DNA from: Granulicella sp. S190
GTDB lineage: Bacteria; Acidobacteriota; Terriglobia; Terriglobales; Acidobacteriaceae
NCBI RefSeq assembly: GCF_009766095.1
Contig: NZ_LMUD01000007.1
Location: 86,809-150,808 of the forward strand
Reading direction: 5' to 3'
DNA: 64,000 nucleotides
Both the position numbers and the translations under genes were made by a program. The notes under the pieces are model-generated. The model did not search any database and was not told the origin of the DNA. It saw nothing but the letters and a program-made list of their open reading frames with translations. Positions 42,357-50,257 of the stretch are shown piece after piece. Every line of letters begins with the position of its first letter. Within the stretch, counting starts at the first letter, position 1.

Positions 42357-42824
42357 TTAAAGCCCCAGCGTGCTCAGCCCCGGATGATCGTCAGGCCGCC
42401 GCCCCAGCGGCCAATGAAACTTGCGCTCTGCCTCGGTGATCCTCAGCTCGTTGATGCTGGCATGCCGCGCATACATCAGGCCCTCTTCGTCGAACTCCCA
42501 GTTCTCATTCCCGTACGCGCGAAACCAGTTGGCAGAGTCGTCGTGGTACTCATACGCGAACCGCACCGCGATACGATTCCCCCGAAACGCCCAGATCTCC
42601 TTGATCAGCCGGTAGTCCAGCTCTCTGGTCCACTTGCGCGTGAGAAACGCCACAATATGTTCTCTTCCGGTTACAAACTCCGCCCGATTTCGCCACCGTG
42701 AATCGATCGTATACGCCAGGGAAACCTTCTCCGGGTCGCGGGTGTTCCAGCCGTCTTCCGCTAGCCGTACCTTCTGCACTGCGGACTCTTCGGTAAATGG
42801 GGGAAGTGGGGGACGAGAGGGCAT
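42357..42824 (-). CDS. DUF1348 (NTF2/SnoaL-like) protein
   Basis: This 155-residue protein with a cone-shaped NTF2-like fold belongs to the DUF1348 family, widespread and of unknown function. Typical motifs are [58 protein letters not shown] and the end [15 protein letters not shown]. The ATG at 42824 has AAGGAG nine bases upstream; a longer frame to 42986 lacks a ribosome site and conserved residues. The pocket of such proteins may bind a small hydrophobic ligand. It lies beside an ArsR-type regulator on the same strand. Confidence 0.9.
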   Translation of the reverse strand: MPSRPPLPPFTEESAVQKVRLAEDGWNTRDPEKVSLAYTIDSRWRNRAEFVTGREHIVAFLTRKWTRELDYRLIKEIWAFRGNRIAVRFAYEYHDDSANWFRAYGNENWEFDEEGLMYARHASINELRITEAERKFHWPLGRRPDDHPGLSTLGL

Positions 42825-42900
42825 GGTCGTACGCTCCTTTTCTACATAGCAAGTATGCGCTTCGACCAACAAAGCTACAACAATCGGACACGCCGTCTTC

Positions 42901-43290
42901 TTACTTTTTCCTCGCCCGTTTGGCCGGTCTTCGCGAAGCCGCCTTATCCCTCCGCGCCACATCGGCCAGTTGAATCGTATGGGCATTCACGATCCCACGA
43001 ATCAGCCCAGGAAAACGTCCCTCGATCTCCGTGCAGCGAGAGGTATTCTGCACCTCGACGCCATGCCGCTCTCCTCGAATCAATCCCGCCTCTCGCAACA
43101 CCTTGAAGTGCTGCGAAAGCGTCGACTTCGGAATCGCCTTCTCGCTGACCGTCAAAAAGTTGGAGCAGTTCAGCGAGCAGTCCTGCGCCACGATGTCCGC
43201 ATAGATGGCAACCCGCACCGGATCGGAGAGAGCATGCAGGATCGCCTCTACCGTAACGTCTTCAACCGAAGGATGGAAGAGGGGCCTCAT
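42901..43290 (-). CDS. ArsR-family winged-helix regulator
   Basis: This 129-residue regulator has a winged HTH of ArsR type ([20 protein letters not shown], then [20 protein letters not shown]). The region between the helices has a CSLNCSN pair, but the classic arsenic CVC motif in helix 3 is absent, so a metal sensor role is not supported. The C-terminal tail is Arg/Lys-rich. It is divergent from the SDR gene at 43468 and an inverted repeat between them is its likely binding site. Relatives of this type control adjacent short-chain dehydrogenases. Confidence 0.87.
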   Translation of the reverse strand: MRPLFHPSVEDVTVEAILHALSDPVRVAIYADIVAQDCSLNCSNFLTVSEKAIPKSTLSQHFKVLREAGLIRGERHGVEVQNTSRCTEIEGRFPGLIRGIVNAHTIQLADVARRDKAASRRPAKRARKK

Positions 43291-43324
43291 GTCTATTAAT
43301 CATATCTTCATTTGCAGCATTGTC

Positions 43325-43351
43325 CATTAGTTCTTTAAATCGGAACTAATG
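43325..43351. promoter_or_regulatory. Inverted repeat operator between ArsR and SDR genes
   Basis: Nine-base perfect arms (CATTAGTTC and GAACTAATG) are separated by nine AT-rich bases in the 177-bp divergent region. The size and symmetry suit a dimeric winged-helix protein, so the ArsR-family product next to it is the natural candidate. Confidence 0.6.
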
Positions 43352-43467
43352 AATCTTAACTAAAACTCGCTTCATCTTACTCAACAGAAACCGGTCGGAT
43401 CCTGCGCTTGCAGGCCGGCTGAAAAAGAGTTTATCGGCACACGCACTCTCGAAGAAGGAGATACATC

Positions 43468-44214
43468 ATGAGCAAACTTAAAGGTAAGGTAGCAGTCGTT
43501 ACAGGCGCATCCAAGGGCATCGGAGCAGCCATCGCCAAATCGCTCGCCACAGAAGGCGCTTCCGTCGTCGTAAACTACGCCTCCAGCAAATCCGGTGCGG
43601 ACACCGTCGTCGCCGCCATCACCGCCGCCGGCGGCAAAGCCGTAGCGGTTGGTGGAGACGTCTCCAAAGCTGCCGAAGCAAAGGGCATCATCGACGCAGC
43701 CATCAAGAACTACGGCCGCCTCGATATCCTCGTCAACAACTCCGGCGTCTATGAGTTCTCCTCCATCGAAGACTTCACCGAAGAGCAGTTCCACCGCATC
43801 TTCAACATCAACGTCCTCGGGACCCTCCTCACCACTCAGGCAGCGGTCAAGCATCTCGGCGAAGGCGCCAGCATCATCAACATCGGCTCCGGCGTCAGCC
43901 GCATCACCCCGCCCAACAGCGCAGTCTACACCGCAACCAAGGGCGCACTGGATGCCATCACCGGCGTACTCGCGAGAGAGTTGGGCGCAAAGAAGATTCG
44001 CGTCAACTCCATCAACCCCGGTATCGTCGACACCGAAGGCACACAGACCGCCGGCTTCATCGGCTCAGACTTTGAAAAGAGCCTCATCGCCCAGACTCCG
44101 TTGGGTCGCGCCGGCCGGCCAGGCGACATCGCCTCCGTCGCCACCTTCCTCGCCTCTGACGACTCGAACTGGATCACAGGCGAGCTCATCATCACCAGCG
44201 GCGGCCTCCGCTAA
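43468..44214 (+). CDS. Short-chain dehydrogenase/reductase (FabG-like)
   Basis: This 248-residue classical SDR has the cofactor motif VTGASKGIGAAIAKSL, NNSGVYEF (NNAG variant), catalytic Ser in NIGSGVSRI and the Tyr-Lys pair in YTATK. It ends ITSGGLR. Such enzymes oxidise or reduce hydroxyl or keto groups with NAD(P)(H). GAAGGAG precedes the ATG. It is divergent from the ArsR gene and 124 bases before a second SDR, forming a likely operon under ArsR control. The substrate is not readable from sequence. Confidence 0.92.
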   Translation: MSKLKGKVAVVTGASKGIGAAIAKSLATEGASVVVNYASSKSGADTVVAAITAAGGKAVAVGGDVSKAAEAKGIIDAAIKNYGRLDILVNNSGVYEFSSIEDFTEEQFHRIFNINVLGTLLTTQAAVKHLGEGASIINIGSGVSRITPPNSAVYTATKGALDAITGVLARELGAKKIRVNSINPGIVDTEGTQTAGFIGSDFEKSLIAQTPLGRAGRPGDIASVATFLASDDSNWITGELIITSGGLR

Positions 44215-44338
44215 TCGGATCGAGACCCTCACTCAGGCAGCTTACCCAAAGCGCCGAGTGAGAGTCTCATAAACGTACCTATAGTCAACGCTTAACGAAC
44301 CGCAGGCAACACTCCACATAAGTAAAAGGACAAGTCTC

Positions 44339-45070
44339 ATGGGTAAGCTCGAAGGAAAAGTAGCAGTCATCACCGCGGCAACATCTGGTATGGCACTAGC
44401 CACAGCAAAGCTCTTCGTCGAAGAAGGTGCTTACGTCTTCATCACCGGCCGCCGTCAGGACAAGCTCGATGAAGCCGTAAAAGCCATCGGCAAAAACGTC
44501 ACCGGCGTTCAGGGCGACGCCGGCAACCTTGCCGATCTCGACCGCCTCTATGACACCGTGAAGAAGCTCAAAGGAAAGATCGACATCCTCTTCGCCAGCG
44601 CAGGAACCGGCGAGTTCGCAAAGATCGGCGAAGTCACCGAAGAGCACTTCGACAAGACCTTCGACCTCAACGTGCGCGGCACACTCTTCACCGTTCAGAA
44701 GGCGCTCCCGCTCTTCACCGACGGCGGCTCCATCTTCCTCAACGGCTCCATCGCCAGCATCAAGGGCTTCCCCGCATTCGGCGTCTACAGCGCAAGCAAG
44801 GCTGCAGTCCGCTCCTTCGCTCGCACCTGGCTGGTCGATCTCAAGGAGCGCAAGATCCGCGTCAACATCCTCAGCCCCGGCACCATCGACACCCCCATCC
44901 TCGATCCCCTCGGCCCCGATGCCAAGGAGTACTTCAAGTCGCAGGTCCCACGCGGCGAGATCGGCCGTCCCGAAGAGATCGCAACCGTCGCTCTCTTCCT
45001 GGCCTCCAGCGATTCCAGCTTCGTCAACGGCATCGAGCTCTTCGTCGATGGCGGCACCGCCCAGATCTAA
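44339..45070 (+). CDS. Short-chain dehydrogenase/reductase with atypical cofactor motif
   Basis: This 243-residue SDR has the catalytic Ser in LNGSIASI and Tyr-Lys in YSASKAAV. The C terminus is [12 protein letters not shown]. The normally glycine-rich dinucleotide loop TGxxxGxG reads TAATSGMA, with both the first and last Gly replaced by Ala, so cofactor binding may be altered. ASAGTGEF replaces the usual NNAG. It lies downstream of the first SDR in the same direction, and its end is close to the convergent GH27 gene with an intervening terminator. Confidence 0.9.
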   Translation: MGKLEGKVAVITAATSGMALATAKLFVEEGAYVFITGRRQDKLDEAVKAIGKNVTGVQGDAGNLADLDRLYDTVKKLKGKIDILFASAGTGEFAKIGEVTEEHFDKTFDLNVRGTLFTVQKALPLFTDGGSIFLNGSIASIKGFPAFGVYSASKAAVRSFARTWLVDLKERKIRVNILSPGTIDTPILDPLGPDAKEYFKSQVPRGEIGRPEEIATVALFLASSDSSFVNGIELFVDGGTAQI

Positions 45071-45083
45071 ACCGCACCGCAAC

Positions 45084-45116
45084 AAAAAAACTCGCCGCGC
45101 CCCCAAGCGCGGCGAG
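45084..45116 (-). terminator. Intrinsic terminator of the GH27 gene
   Basis: A perfect 10-bp GC-rich stem (CTCGCCGCGC with GCGCGGCGAG, six-base loop) lies six bases beyond the GH27 stop. On the minus strand it is followed by seven T residues, which is a textbook Rho-independent terminator. It may also stop the convergent SDR transcript. Confidence 0.9.
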
Positions 45117-45121
45117 CCTGT

Positions 45122-46312
45122 CTATTTCCCCACCACGAGCAGCGTCACCCCATGCCTGGGAATCCTCGACGTCACCACACCCGACCTCCGTCCAAGATCC
45201 GCACCCTTCCAAACATCCCTCACCGCTGCGCCCTTCGCAAATCCAATCGCCGTCAGGTCCACCGACACATCCCGCGTACTCCAGCTCCGGTTGAACAGTC
45301 CGACTGCAACCCTCCCACCGCTCAGCGGCTTGGTCCACACATCCAGATCCCCGCTCTGGTAAAGCCGATCCCCCTGCTTCGCCATCGCGTCCTGGTCGAT
45401 CGCAATCGCCTCTTTGTTCATCAAAATATTCTTGTCCGACTCCGTCATCTTGCTCAGGTCGTTCCCCGCCAGCAGCGGCGCAGCCAGAATCACCCACAAA
45501 CTCATGTGCGTCTTGTACTCGTCCTCTGTCATCTTGCCGTTGCCGACCTCCAGCATATCCGGATCGTTCCACCGTCCCGGCCCCGCATACTTCGACAGCC
45601 CTGCCTGGCCGAACCCAATCGCGATCATCCGTCCATACGAGTCGTCGATATCATCGGTCGTCCGCCACATCGTCGCTCCCACCTCCGGACCCCACTTCCA
45701 CGGCTCATCGACGCCATACTGGCACAGGCTGTAAACAATCGGCCGCCCCGTCGCCTTCAGCGCCTCCCCCATCTTTTTATAAGCAGCAATCATCAGCGCA
45801 TTCGACATGTTGATGTCGCCCGAATGCTCTTTCTCCAACTGGCGCATGTTGTCCCCGAACGAGCACAGGTCGTACTTCAAAAAGTCGACGCCCCACTCTG
45901 CATACATCTTCGCGTCCTGCGCCTCGTGCCCCAAACTCCCCGCATATCCGCCGCAAGTCTTCGCACCCGGCGAAGAGTAGATCCCGAACTTCAAACCCTT
46001 CGAGTGGATGTAATCTCCCAGCGCCTTCATATCCGGAAACCGTTCGTTCGTATGCAGCACGCCCTGCGCATCCCGCGTACCCTGCCATGTGTCGTCGACA
46101 TTGACATATACATACCCTGCGTCCCGCATCCCAGTACTCACCAGCGCATCCGCCGCCGACCGTACATCCGCATCCGTCACGTGCTCCGCAAAGTGGTTCC
46201 AGCTATTCCAGCCCATCGGCGGAGTCGCACCCTGCTTCACCTGACCCATCGCAACGGCAACTGAAATCAGCGCCAGAGTGACCAACGAAAAAGCACGCTT
46301 AAAGCTATGCAT
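45122..46312 (-). CDS. Secreted GH27 alpha-galactosidase
   Basis: This 396-residue GH27 enzyme removes terminal alpha-galactose from oligosaccharides such as melibiose or galactomannan side chains. The ATG at 46312 follows AGGAG by seven bases and gives a signal peptide (FKRAFSLVTLALISVAVAM). Family marks are TPPMGWNSWNHF, YVNVDDTWQG, KFGIYSSPG, the nucleophile Asp in FLKYDLCSF and the acid/base Asp in GRWNDPDMLEVG. A C-terminal beta domain (VAVGLFNRSW, GVTLLVVGK) is present. It stands alone with its own terminator. Confidence 0.94.
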   Translation of the reverse strand: MHSFKRAFSLVTLALISVAVAMGQVKQGATPPMGWNSWNHFAEHVTDADVRSAADALVSTGMRDAGYVYVNVDDTWQGTRDAQGVLHTNERFPDMKALGDYIHSKGLKFGIYSSPGAKTCGGYAGSLGHEAQDAKMYAEWGVDFLKYDLCSFGDNMRQLEKEHSGDINMSNALMIAAYKKMGEALKATGRPIVYSLCQYGVDEPWKWGPEVGATMWRTTDDIDDSYGRMIAIGFGQAGLSKYAGPGRWNDPDMLEVGNGKMTEDEYKTHMSLWVILAAPLLAGNDLSKMTESDKNILMNKEAIAIDQDAMAKQGDRLYQSGDLDVWTKPLSGGRVAVGLFNRSWSTRDVSVDLTAIGFAKGAAVRDVWKGADLGRRSGVVTSRIPRHGVTLLVVGK

Positions 46313-46392
46313 AGACAAGCTCCTGGTATCGTTTACAAAACCTGTCCAGCATACAGCGCCGCCACGCCAAATCGAACTTCCGAAAAGATCGT

Positions 46393-47277
46393 CTAAAGCC
46401 AATCCAGCTTGCGAAGGACGAAGAGCAGGATCGCGGTAGCGACGATGGTGATACCGCCGACCCACTCGGCACCGTGGGGGGAGTCTTCAAAAGGCAGACC
46501 TTTCAGATTCATCCCATAGATGCCCGAGATAGCGAGAACTGGAAGCACTATCGTGCCTAAAATCGTCAACACCTTCATCACCTCGTTCGTCCGGTTCGAG
46601 ACCGACGAGAGGTAAATATCCAGGGTGTTGTTGAGGAGATCGCGCTGGGTCTCGACCGAGTCCAGCAGGCGGGCGATATGGTCGTACGTGTCGCGGACGT
46701 AGGGCTGGTTATCGACCTCAATGATCGTCGTCGGATCGCGTTGAAGATGCAGTGCGGCGTCGCGCGTGTTGACCAGCACACGGCGGAACTCGATGAGTTC
46801 GCGCTTGATGGCGAAGACGGCCTGCAGGATCTCGGGAGAGGGCTCGTCGAAGACCTTGTCCTCTAACTCGTCGATGCGGTCGTCGAAGTGATCGATGGCA
46901 GGGAAGTAAAGATCGACGATGCTGTCAAGAATCAGCGAGACGAGTTTGTCGGGGTGCTCCTCATCTCCGTCGCGGCGAGCGCGAGCCAGGGCCTGCTCCG
47001 TCGTGGAGCAGTTGGGATCCGCAATCGTGATCAGGAAGTTCTTCCCGGCGAAGATATCGATCGGCGTGAAGGAGGGCATCTGTTCGCCTGGATTGTCGGG
47101 ATCTGGAACCAGCCGAACCGGTTTGAAGACGGCGAAGGTGTAGTCGCGACCGGAGTCGACTTTAACCCCTTCCTCTCCGCTCCGGGCATCTTCCAGGTGC
47201 AGAGGGTGCAGATTGTACTTCTTCGCGAGCTCGTCGAGCTTCGGGTCGTTGGCGTCTTCGAGTTGATACCAGGGCAT
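46393..47277 (-). CDS. CorA-family magnesium/cobalt transporter
   Basis: This is a 294-residue CorA channel: an N-terminal cytosolic funnel (HPLHLEDARSGEEGVKVDSG, AVFKPVRLVPD), a long stalk helix and two C-terminal membrane helices. The signature YGMN, which ends the first helix and selects hydrated Mg2+, is in SGIYGMNLKGLPF. The ATG at 47277 has AAGGAG five bases upstream; an earlier in-frame start at 47319 is not supported. The terminal residues RKLDWL are typically basic/aromatic. It is a single-gene unit. Confidence 0.92.
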   Translation of the reverse strand: MPWYQLEDANDPKLDELAKKYNLHPLHLEDARSGEEGVKVDSGRDYTFAVFKPVRLVPDPDNPGEQMPSFTPIDIFAGKNFLITIADPNCSTTEQALARARRDGDEEHPDKLVSLILDSIVDLYFPAIDHFDDRIDELEDKVFDEPSPEILQAVFAIKRELIEFRRVLVNTRDAALHLQRDPTTIIEVDNQPYVRDTYDHIARLLDSVETQRDLLNNTLDIYLSSVSNRTNEVMKVLTILGTIVLPVLAISGIYGMNLKGLPFEDSPHGAEWVGGITIVATAILLFVLRKLDWL

Positions 47278-47380
47278 GAGAACTCCTTCTGTCGGCGATT
47301 CGACGCCAGAGAACAGCAACTCAAGTCCATCCTACTGTGGCTTGCCTTTAGGTTCTGGAAGACTCTTAGATCTACTCAAG

Positions 47381-47428
47381 CTACTCTTTGTTGCTGACCA
47401 GCGAGAACATCGCCTTCAAGGAGATCGA
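47381..47428 (-). pseudogene. Fragment matching the 3' end of the VOC gene
   Basis: Read on the minus strand, these bases encode SLKAMFSLVSNKE and a stop. This is nearly the same end as the VOC protein at 48297-49064 (LGAMFSLVSNKE). The DNA matches at most positions over about 40 bases. No further coding matches precede it, so it is a tail left after deletion or partial duplication of a VOC gene. Confidence 0.6.
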
Positions 47429-47457
47429 TCCGCACCCGACCACCGCGCCTCTCGTAA

Positions 47458-48186
47458 CTAATCAGCCCGCGCCTTCGTCCCGTAAGCGAGCGAAGCATAC
47501 CAATCCCCGCGCCCCTGCGGTGTCAGATCCATGAAGTTCCACACCGGCGCCAGCAGGTCGATGCCGCGCTCTTGGATCTCCGGCGCCATCTTCGGATGCG
47601 CGGTATAGAAGTGTCGCACCGTCCCATCGGTGTCCTTCATAAAAACAGAGACAGACGAATCTTGCCCGCCGTCACTGTCTTCACTACCAAGATCGTATTT
47701 GAACCTACTCGAGTCCGCGCTCAACAAACGCAGCTTGTCCCACCCTCGAGCGCGGGCATGATCGCGGAGTGCCTTGGGGTCCGCCGCGGCAACAACCGCG
47801 AAGTCGATGTTCTGCGCAAGGTGCTGTGCCACGCCGTTCGCTCCATCGATCCACATCGTGCACATCGGGCAAGGCTTGGTCTGCTTCTTGCCGTACATCA
47901 GGTGGTAGATCACCAGCGGGCGAGCCGCCGCAGTAAAAAGTTCGCTGAGCTTTACGGATCGAATCGGCTCATCACCCGCATGAAGATCGACCGGCCCCTC
48001 GCGGAACTCGTAATCCTGCAAAGCCGCACCCTGCGGCAACCCGCGCCGCAACGCGGCCACTCTCTCGCGGTGCTGCATCAGTTCAATCTCCGCGAGGCGC
48101 AGCTCCTCTCGCTTCGCCAGGTAGTCCTCAGATTCATTCGTGAGGTTCGTCTGCCGATACGTCCCATCTATAAATTCGTGAGTCAT
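47458..48186 (-). CDS. DUF899 thioredoxin-like family protein
   Basis: This 242-residue protein belongs to the DUF899 family of thioredoxin-fold proteins of unknown function. It begins LTNESEDYLAKREELRLAEI. The conserved CPMCTMWIDGANG motif has the pair CPMC in the position of a thioredoxin CxxC, with KLSELF and LVIYHLMYG just before. It ends DLTPQGRGDWYASLAYG. GGAGG six bases before the ATG at 48186 supports that start. It lies next to a VOC gene of the same direction, a common pairing of stress or detoxification proteins. Confidence 0.88.
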   Translation of the reverse strand: MTHEFIDGTYRQTNLTNESEDYLAKREELRLAEIELMQHRERVAALRRGLPQGAALQDYEFREGPVDLHAGDEPIRSVKLSELFTAAARPLVIYHLMYGKKQTKPCPMCTMWIDGANGVAQHLAQNIDFAVVAAADPKALRDHARARGWDKLRLLSADSSRFKYDLGSEDSDGGQDSSVSVFMKDTDGTVRHFYTAHPKMAPEIQERGIDLLAPVWNFMDLTPQGRGDWYASLAYGTKARAD

Positions 48187-48296
48187 GCAACACCTCCACC
48201 GTCGGTCGGCGTGCTCTCCCTGCATGCCTCCCAGTAAAGACCGAGCCATGAACTCCCGTCACCGCCCGGTCTTGTCCCAGCAATGCGCCAGATACT

Positions 48297-49064
48297 TTAT
48301 TCTTTGTTGCTGACCAGAGAGAACATCGCTCCAAGGGGATCCTGCCCCTGGATAATCCAACTCCCGCCCGGCACCTGCATCGGACCATTGATCACCTTGC
48401 CGCCACCGGACTCCACTCGTTTCACAGCCGCACCGATCGAGTCGACATTGAAATAAAAAGCCCAGTGTGGCACCGGGATCTGCGGAGCTTTCGTCATCAT
48501 GCCGCCGTCGCCCATCTCCTTGTGGTCGCCCTCATCGAAGATCCGGTAAACACCCATCGGCCCCATGTCCATGTCGCTGAGCTTCGTCCAACCAAAAAGT
48601 TTGTTGTAAAACTCAAACCCAGCTTCAAGGTCGGTTGTGTGCAGCTCATGCCAGCCGATGGTACCGGGCGTTGGAGGTTGGGGCCGCTCCGGCGAAGGCA
48701 TCGCGGGATTCGGCGTAAAGACAACAATCGCAGCTCCCTGCGGGTCCGACATCACCGCGAAGCGAAGCATGCCGGGAACGTCGGTGGCTGGCCTCCATAG
48801 CTTGCCTCCCGCCTCCACGATCTTTTCAATGTGTGCATCGACGTCATCGACGGAGATGTAGCCCACCCACGCGGTGTGTTCGGGGAGCGTCAACATGCCC
48901 GCGATCCCGGCCTCGCCCAGGTTGAAGGTGGTGTACTCCATACCGCCTGTACTTGGCATCTCGCGCGTCGTCCATCCAACGACGTCAGAGTAAAACTTGC
49001 CGGCGGCCTTCGTGTCGCTGGTCATCAGTTCGTACCAGCCGAATCTTCCTTTTGGCGTAAACAT
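48297..49064 (-). CDS. Two-domain VOC-family (glyoxalase-like) protein
   Basis: This 255-residue protein has two vicinal-oxygen-chelate halves. The first starts GRFGWYELMTSDTKAAGKFY and ends near FAVMSDPQGAAIVVF. The second starts IGWHELHTTDLEAGFEFYNK and ends SWIIQGQDPLGAMFSLV. Such proteins may be metal-dependent dioxygenases, isomerases, or antibiotic and toxin-binding proteins; the exact reaction is not readable. AGGAG nine bases before the ATG at 49064 supports the start; an upstream ATG at 49094 adds ten unconserved residues. A second copy of its tail lies at 47381-47428. Confidence 0.87.
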   Translation of the reverse strand: MFTPKGRFGWYELMTSDTKAAGKFYSDVVGWTTREMPSTGGMEYTTFNLGEAGIAGMLTLPEHTAWVGYISVDDVDAHIEKIVEAGGKLWRPATDVPGMLRFAVMSDPQGAAIVVFTPNPAMPSPERPQPPTPGTIGWHELHTTDLEAGFEFYNKLFGWTKLSDMDMGPMGVYRIFDEGDHKEMGDGGMMTKAPQIPVPHWAFYFNVDSIGAAVKRVESGGGKVINGPMQVPGGSWIIQGQDPLGAMFSLVSNKE

Positions 49065-49269
49065 TGCAGAGTTCTCCTTTGGGTTTGACGACATGACGCG
49101 GTTCACGTCCATTTGACGGATCATCGTGCCCAATGCTCCGACCGCAACGTCCAAATGAGCCTATCAAAACCTGCACAAGGCAGGCTCGAAAAAATAATCA
49201 AAAAAACTACTCCAAACTTGGCGTATGAGTTATCTCCAACTCGATACAATTAAAGGAGAGATCAACCTT

Positions 49270-49302
49270 AGGGCTGCCTGCGGCGAAAGCTGCGGCAGCC
49301 CT
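49270..49302. other. Long hairpin with GAAA tetraloop
   Basis: The arms AGGGCTGCC and GGCAGCCCT continue, after a single bulged T, into GCGGC paired with GCTGC around a GAAA (GNRA) tetraloop, giving about 14 base pairs. It is preceded by TTAAAGGAGAG and followed by TCGCATTT. It could terminate a small RNA or mark a short structured transcript. No protein gene is evident between 49065 and 49551. Confidence 0.5.
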
Positions 49303-49551
49303 TCGCATTTAACTTGCAGCAACCGGCCACCATCGCACCACGAAAGTCACACAAACCACCATGACCAACACAGAAAACATCGAGACACGGTCGCCACCTG
49401 TCCGGCCTCGAACCCTGCGCTAAACAAACAAAACGCACCATTACGTTTTGTCTGTCAATCCGAAGAGAATCTGCTTTTGCAGTTCTAAGCATTAGGTAAT
49501 TTTCTCTAAGCCCAACAAAACAAGTATTTTAGCCGTAACCCTCATGAATGC

Positions 49552-49634
49552 AATATTTTAGCGGCACACCCTGTCGCCAAGCCATTGCATCCATTGCACT
49601 TACTCCCAAAATACCCCGGGTGGGGGGGAGGGGG
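49552..49634. repeat. Diverged dispersed repeat with G-rich end, copy B
   Basis: It has the same landmarks as copy A (6298-6380): AATATTTT, then CCAAAATACC exactly 54 bases on, then a G-rich run (GGGTGGGGGGGAGGGGG) that could form a G-quadruplex. It ends 26 bases before a gene fragment with a zinc-type motif. Confidence 0.6.
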
Positions 49635-49659
49635 CCCAACCGTAATTCAAGGAGCCAAA

Positions 49660-50102
49660 ATGGAAACCGCCATCTGCCGCCACATCAAGACCAACGGACG
49701 CCGTTGCAAGTCGCCTCTCTCGGACTCTCCGCCTTCTGCTACTTCCACTCCCGCCTCTTGCGGCGCCACAGAAACCTCGTCGAAACCGCGCCCGTTCTGC
49801 ACGAAAACCACGCCAACCCCTACCCATCTGCACCCGGAATACCCGAATATCTGCCCGAATCGGCCCTCGAGCTGGACCTCCCTCCCCTCGAAGACGTCGA
49901 GTCCATCCAGGTCTCCGTCTCGCTCCTCGTCACCGCACTTGCCCGCAACCGCATCGACTCCAAACGCGCCGCGGTCCTGCTCTATGGCCTCCAACTGGCA
50001 TCCACCAACGCCCGGTCCGTCACCATCGAACCCGCCGCCTCCTCCATCGTCCGCTCCCTCTCCCGCACCAAATCCGGTCTGGACCTCGCAACCAACCAAT
50101 AA
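49660..50102 (+). pseudogene. Frameshifted gene for a small Cys/His zinc-motif protein
   Basis: The ATG at 49660, five bases after GGAG, begins METAICRHIKTNGRRCKS. After codon 18, seventeen bases (49714-49730) precede the continuation in another phase, AFCYFHSRLLRRHRNLVETA and onward to a stop at 50102. Restoring one base in 49714-49730 gives a continuous product of about 147 residues with C-H-C...CxxH ligands near the start. The remainder is a helical domain (PPLEDVESIQVSVSLLVTAL, KRAAVLLYGLQLAS). This order resembles a small family that recurs in Acidobacteria. It is either a decayed gene, a programmed frameshift or a sequencing error in GC-rich DNA. Confidence 0.6.
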
Positions 50103-50132
50103 AGAGTCTTAGAAGTCGGCAGCGACGAAGAA

Positions 50133-50161
50133 GGAGCCTTGTCGGTGGGGCAAGGCTCCTG
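50133..50161. terminator. Hairpin after the frameshifted zinc-motif gene
   Basis: A 10-bp perfect stem (AGGAGCCTTG with CAAGGCTCCT) closes a nine-base loop, 31 bases after the stop at 50102. It has no U tract on the plus strand, so it is a probable but weak terminator. Confidence 0.5.
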
Positions 50162-50257
50162 AAGAAAAAACTACACGGACGAGTGGTCTCAACCGTCAAA
50201 GTATTACCCCGGGGAACAACGTCTCACCATGCAGCGTAAGACAATTCATCTCGTCCC

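Noticed and set aside
46313-46392. Possible operon between CorA and GH27
   Set aside because: Different functions, a gap of 80 bases and separate ribosome sites give no support beyond shared direction.
49225-49488. Plus-strand frame starting ATG 49225
   Set aside because: It runs through the hairpin and AT-rich repeats, has weak codon bias, and its best GGAG lies inside, not before, the frame.
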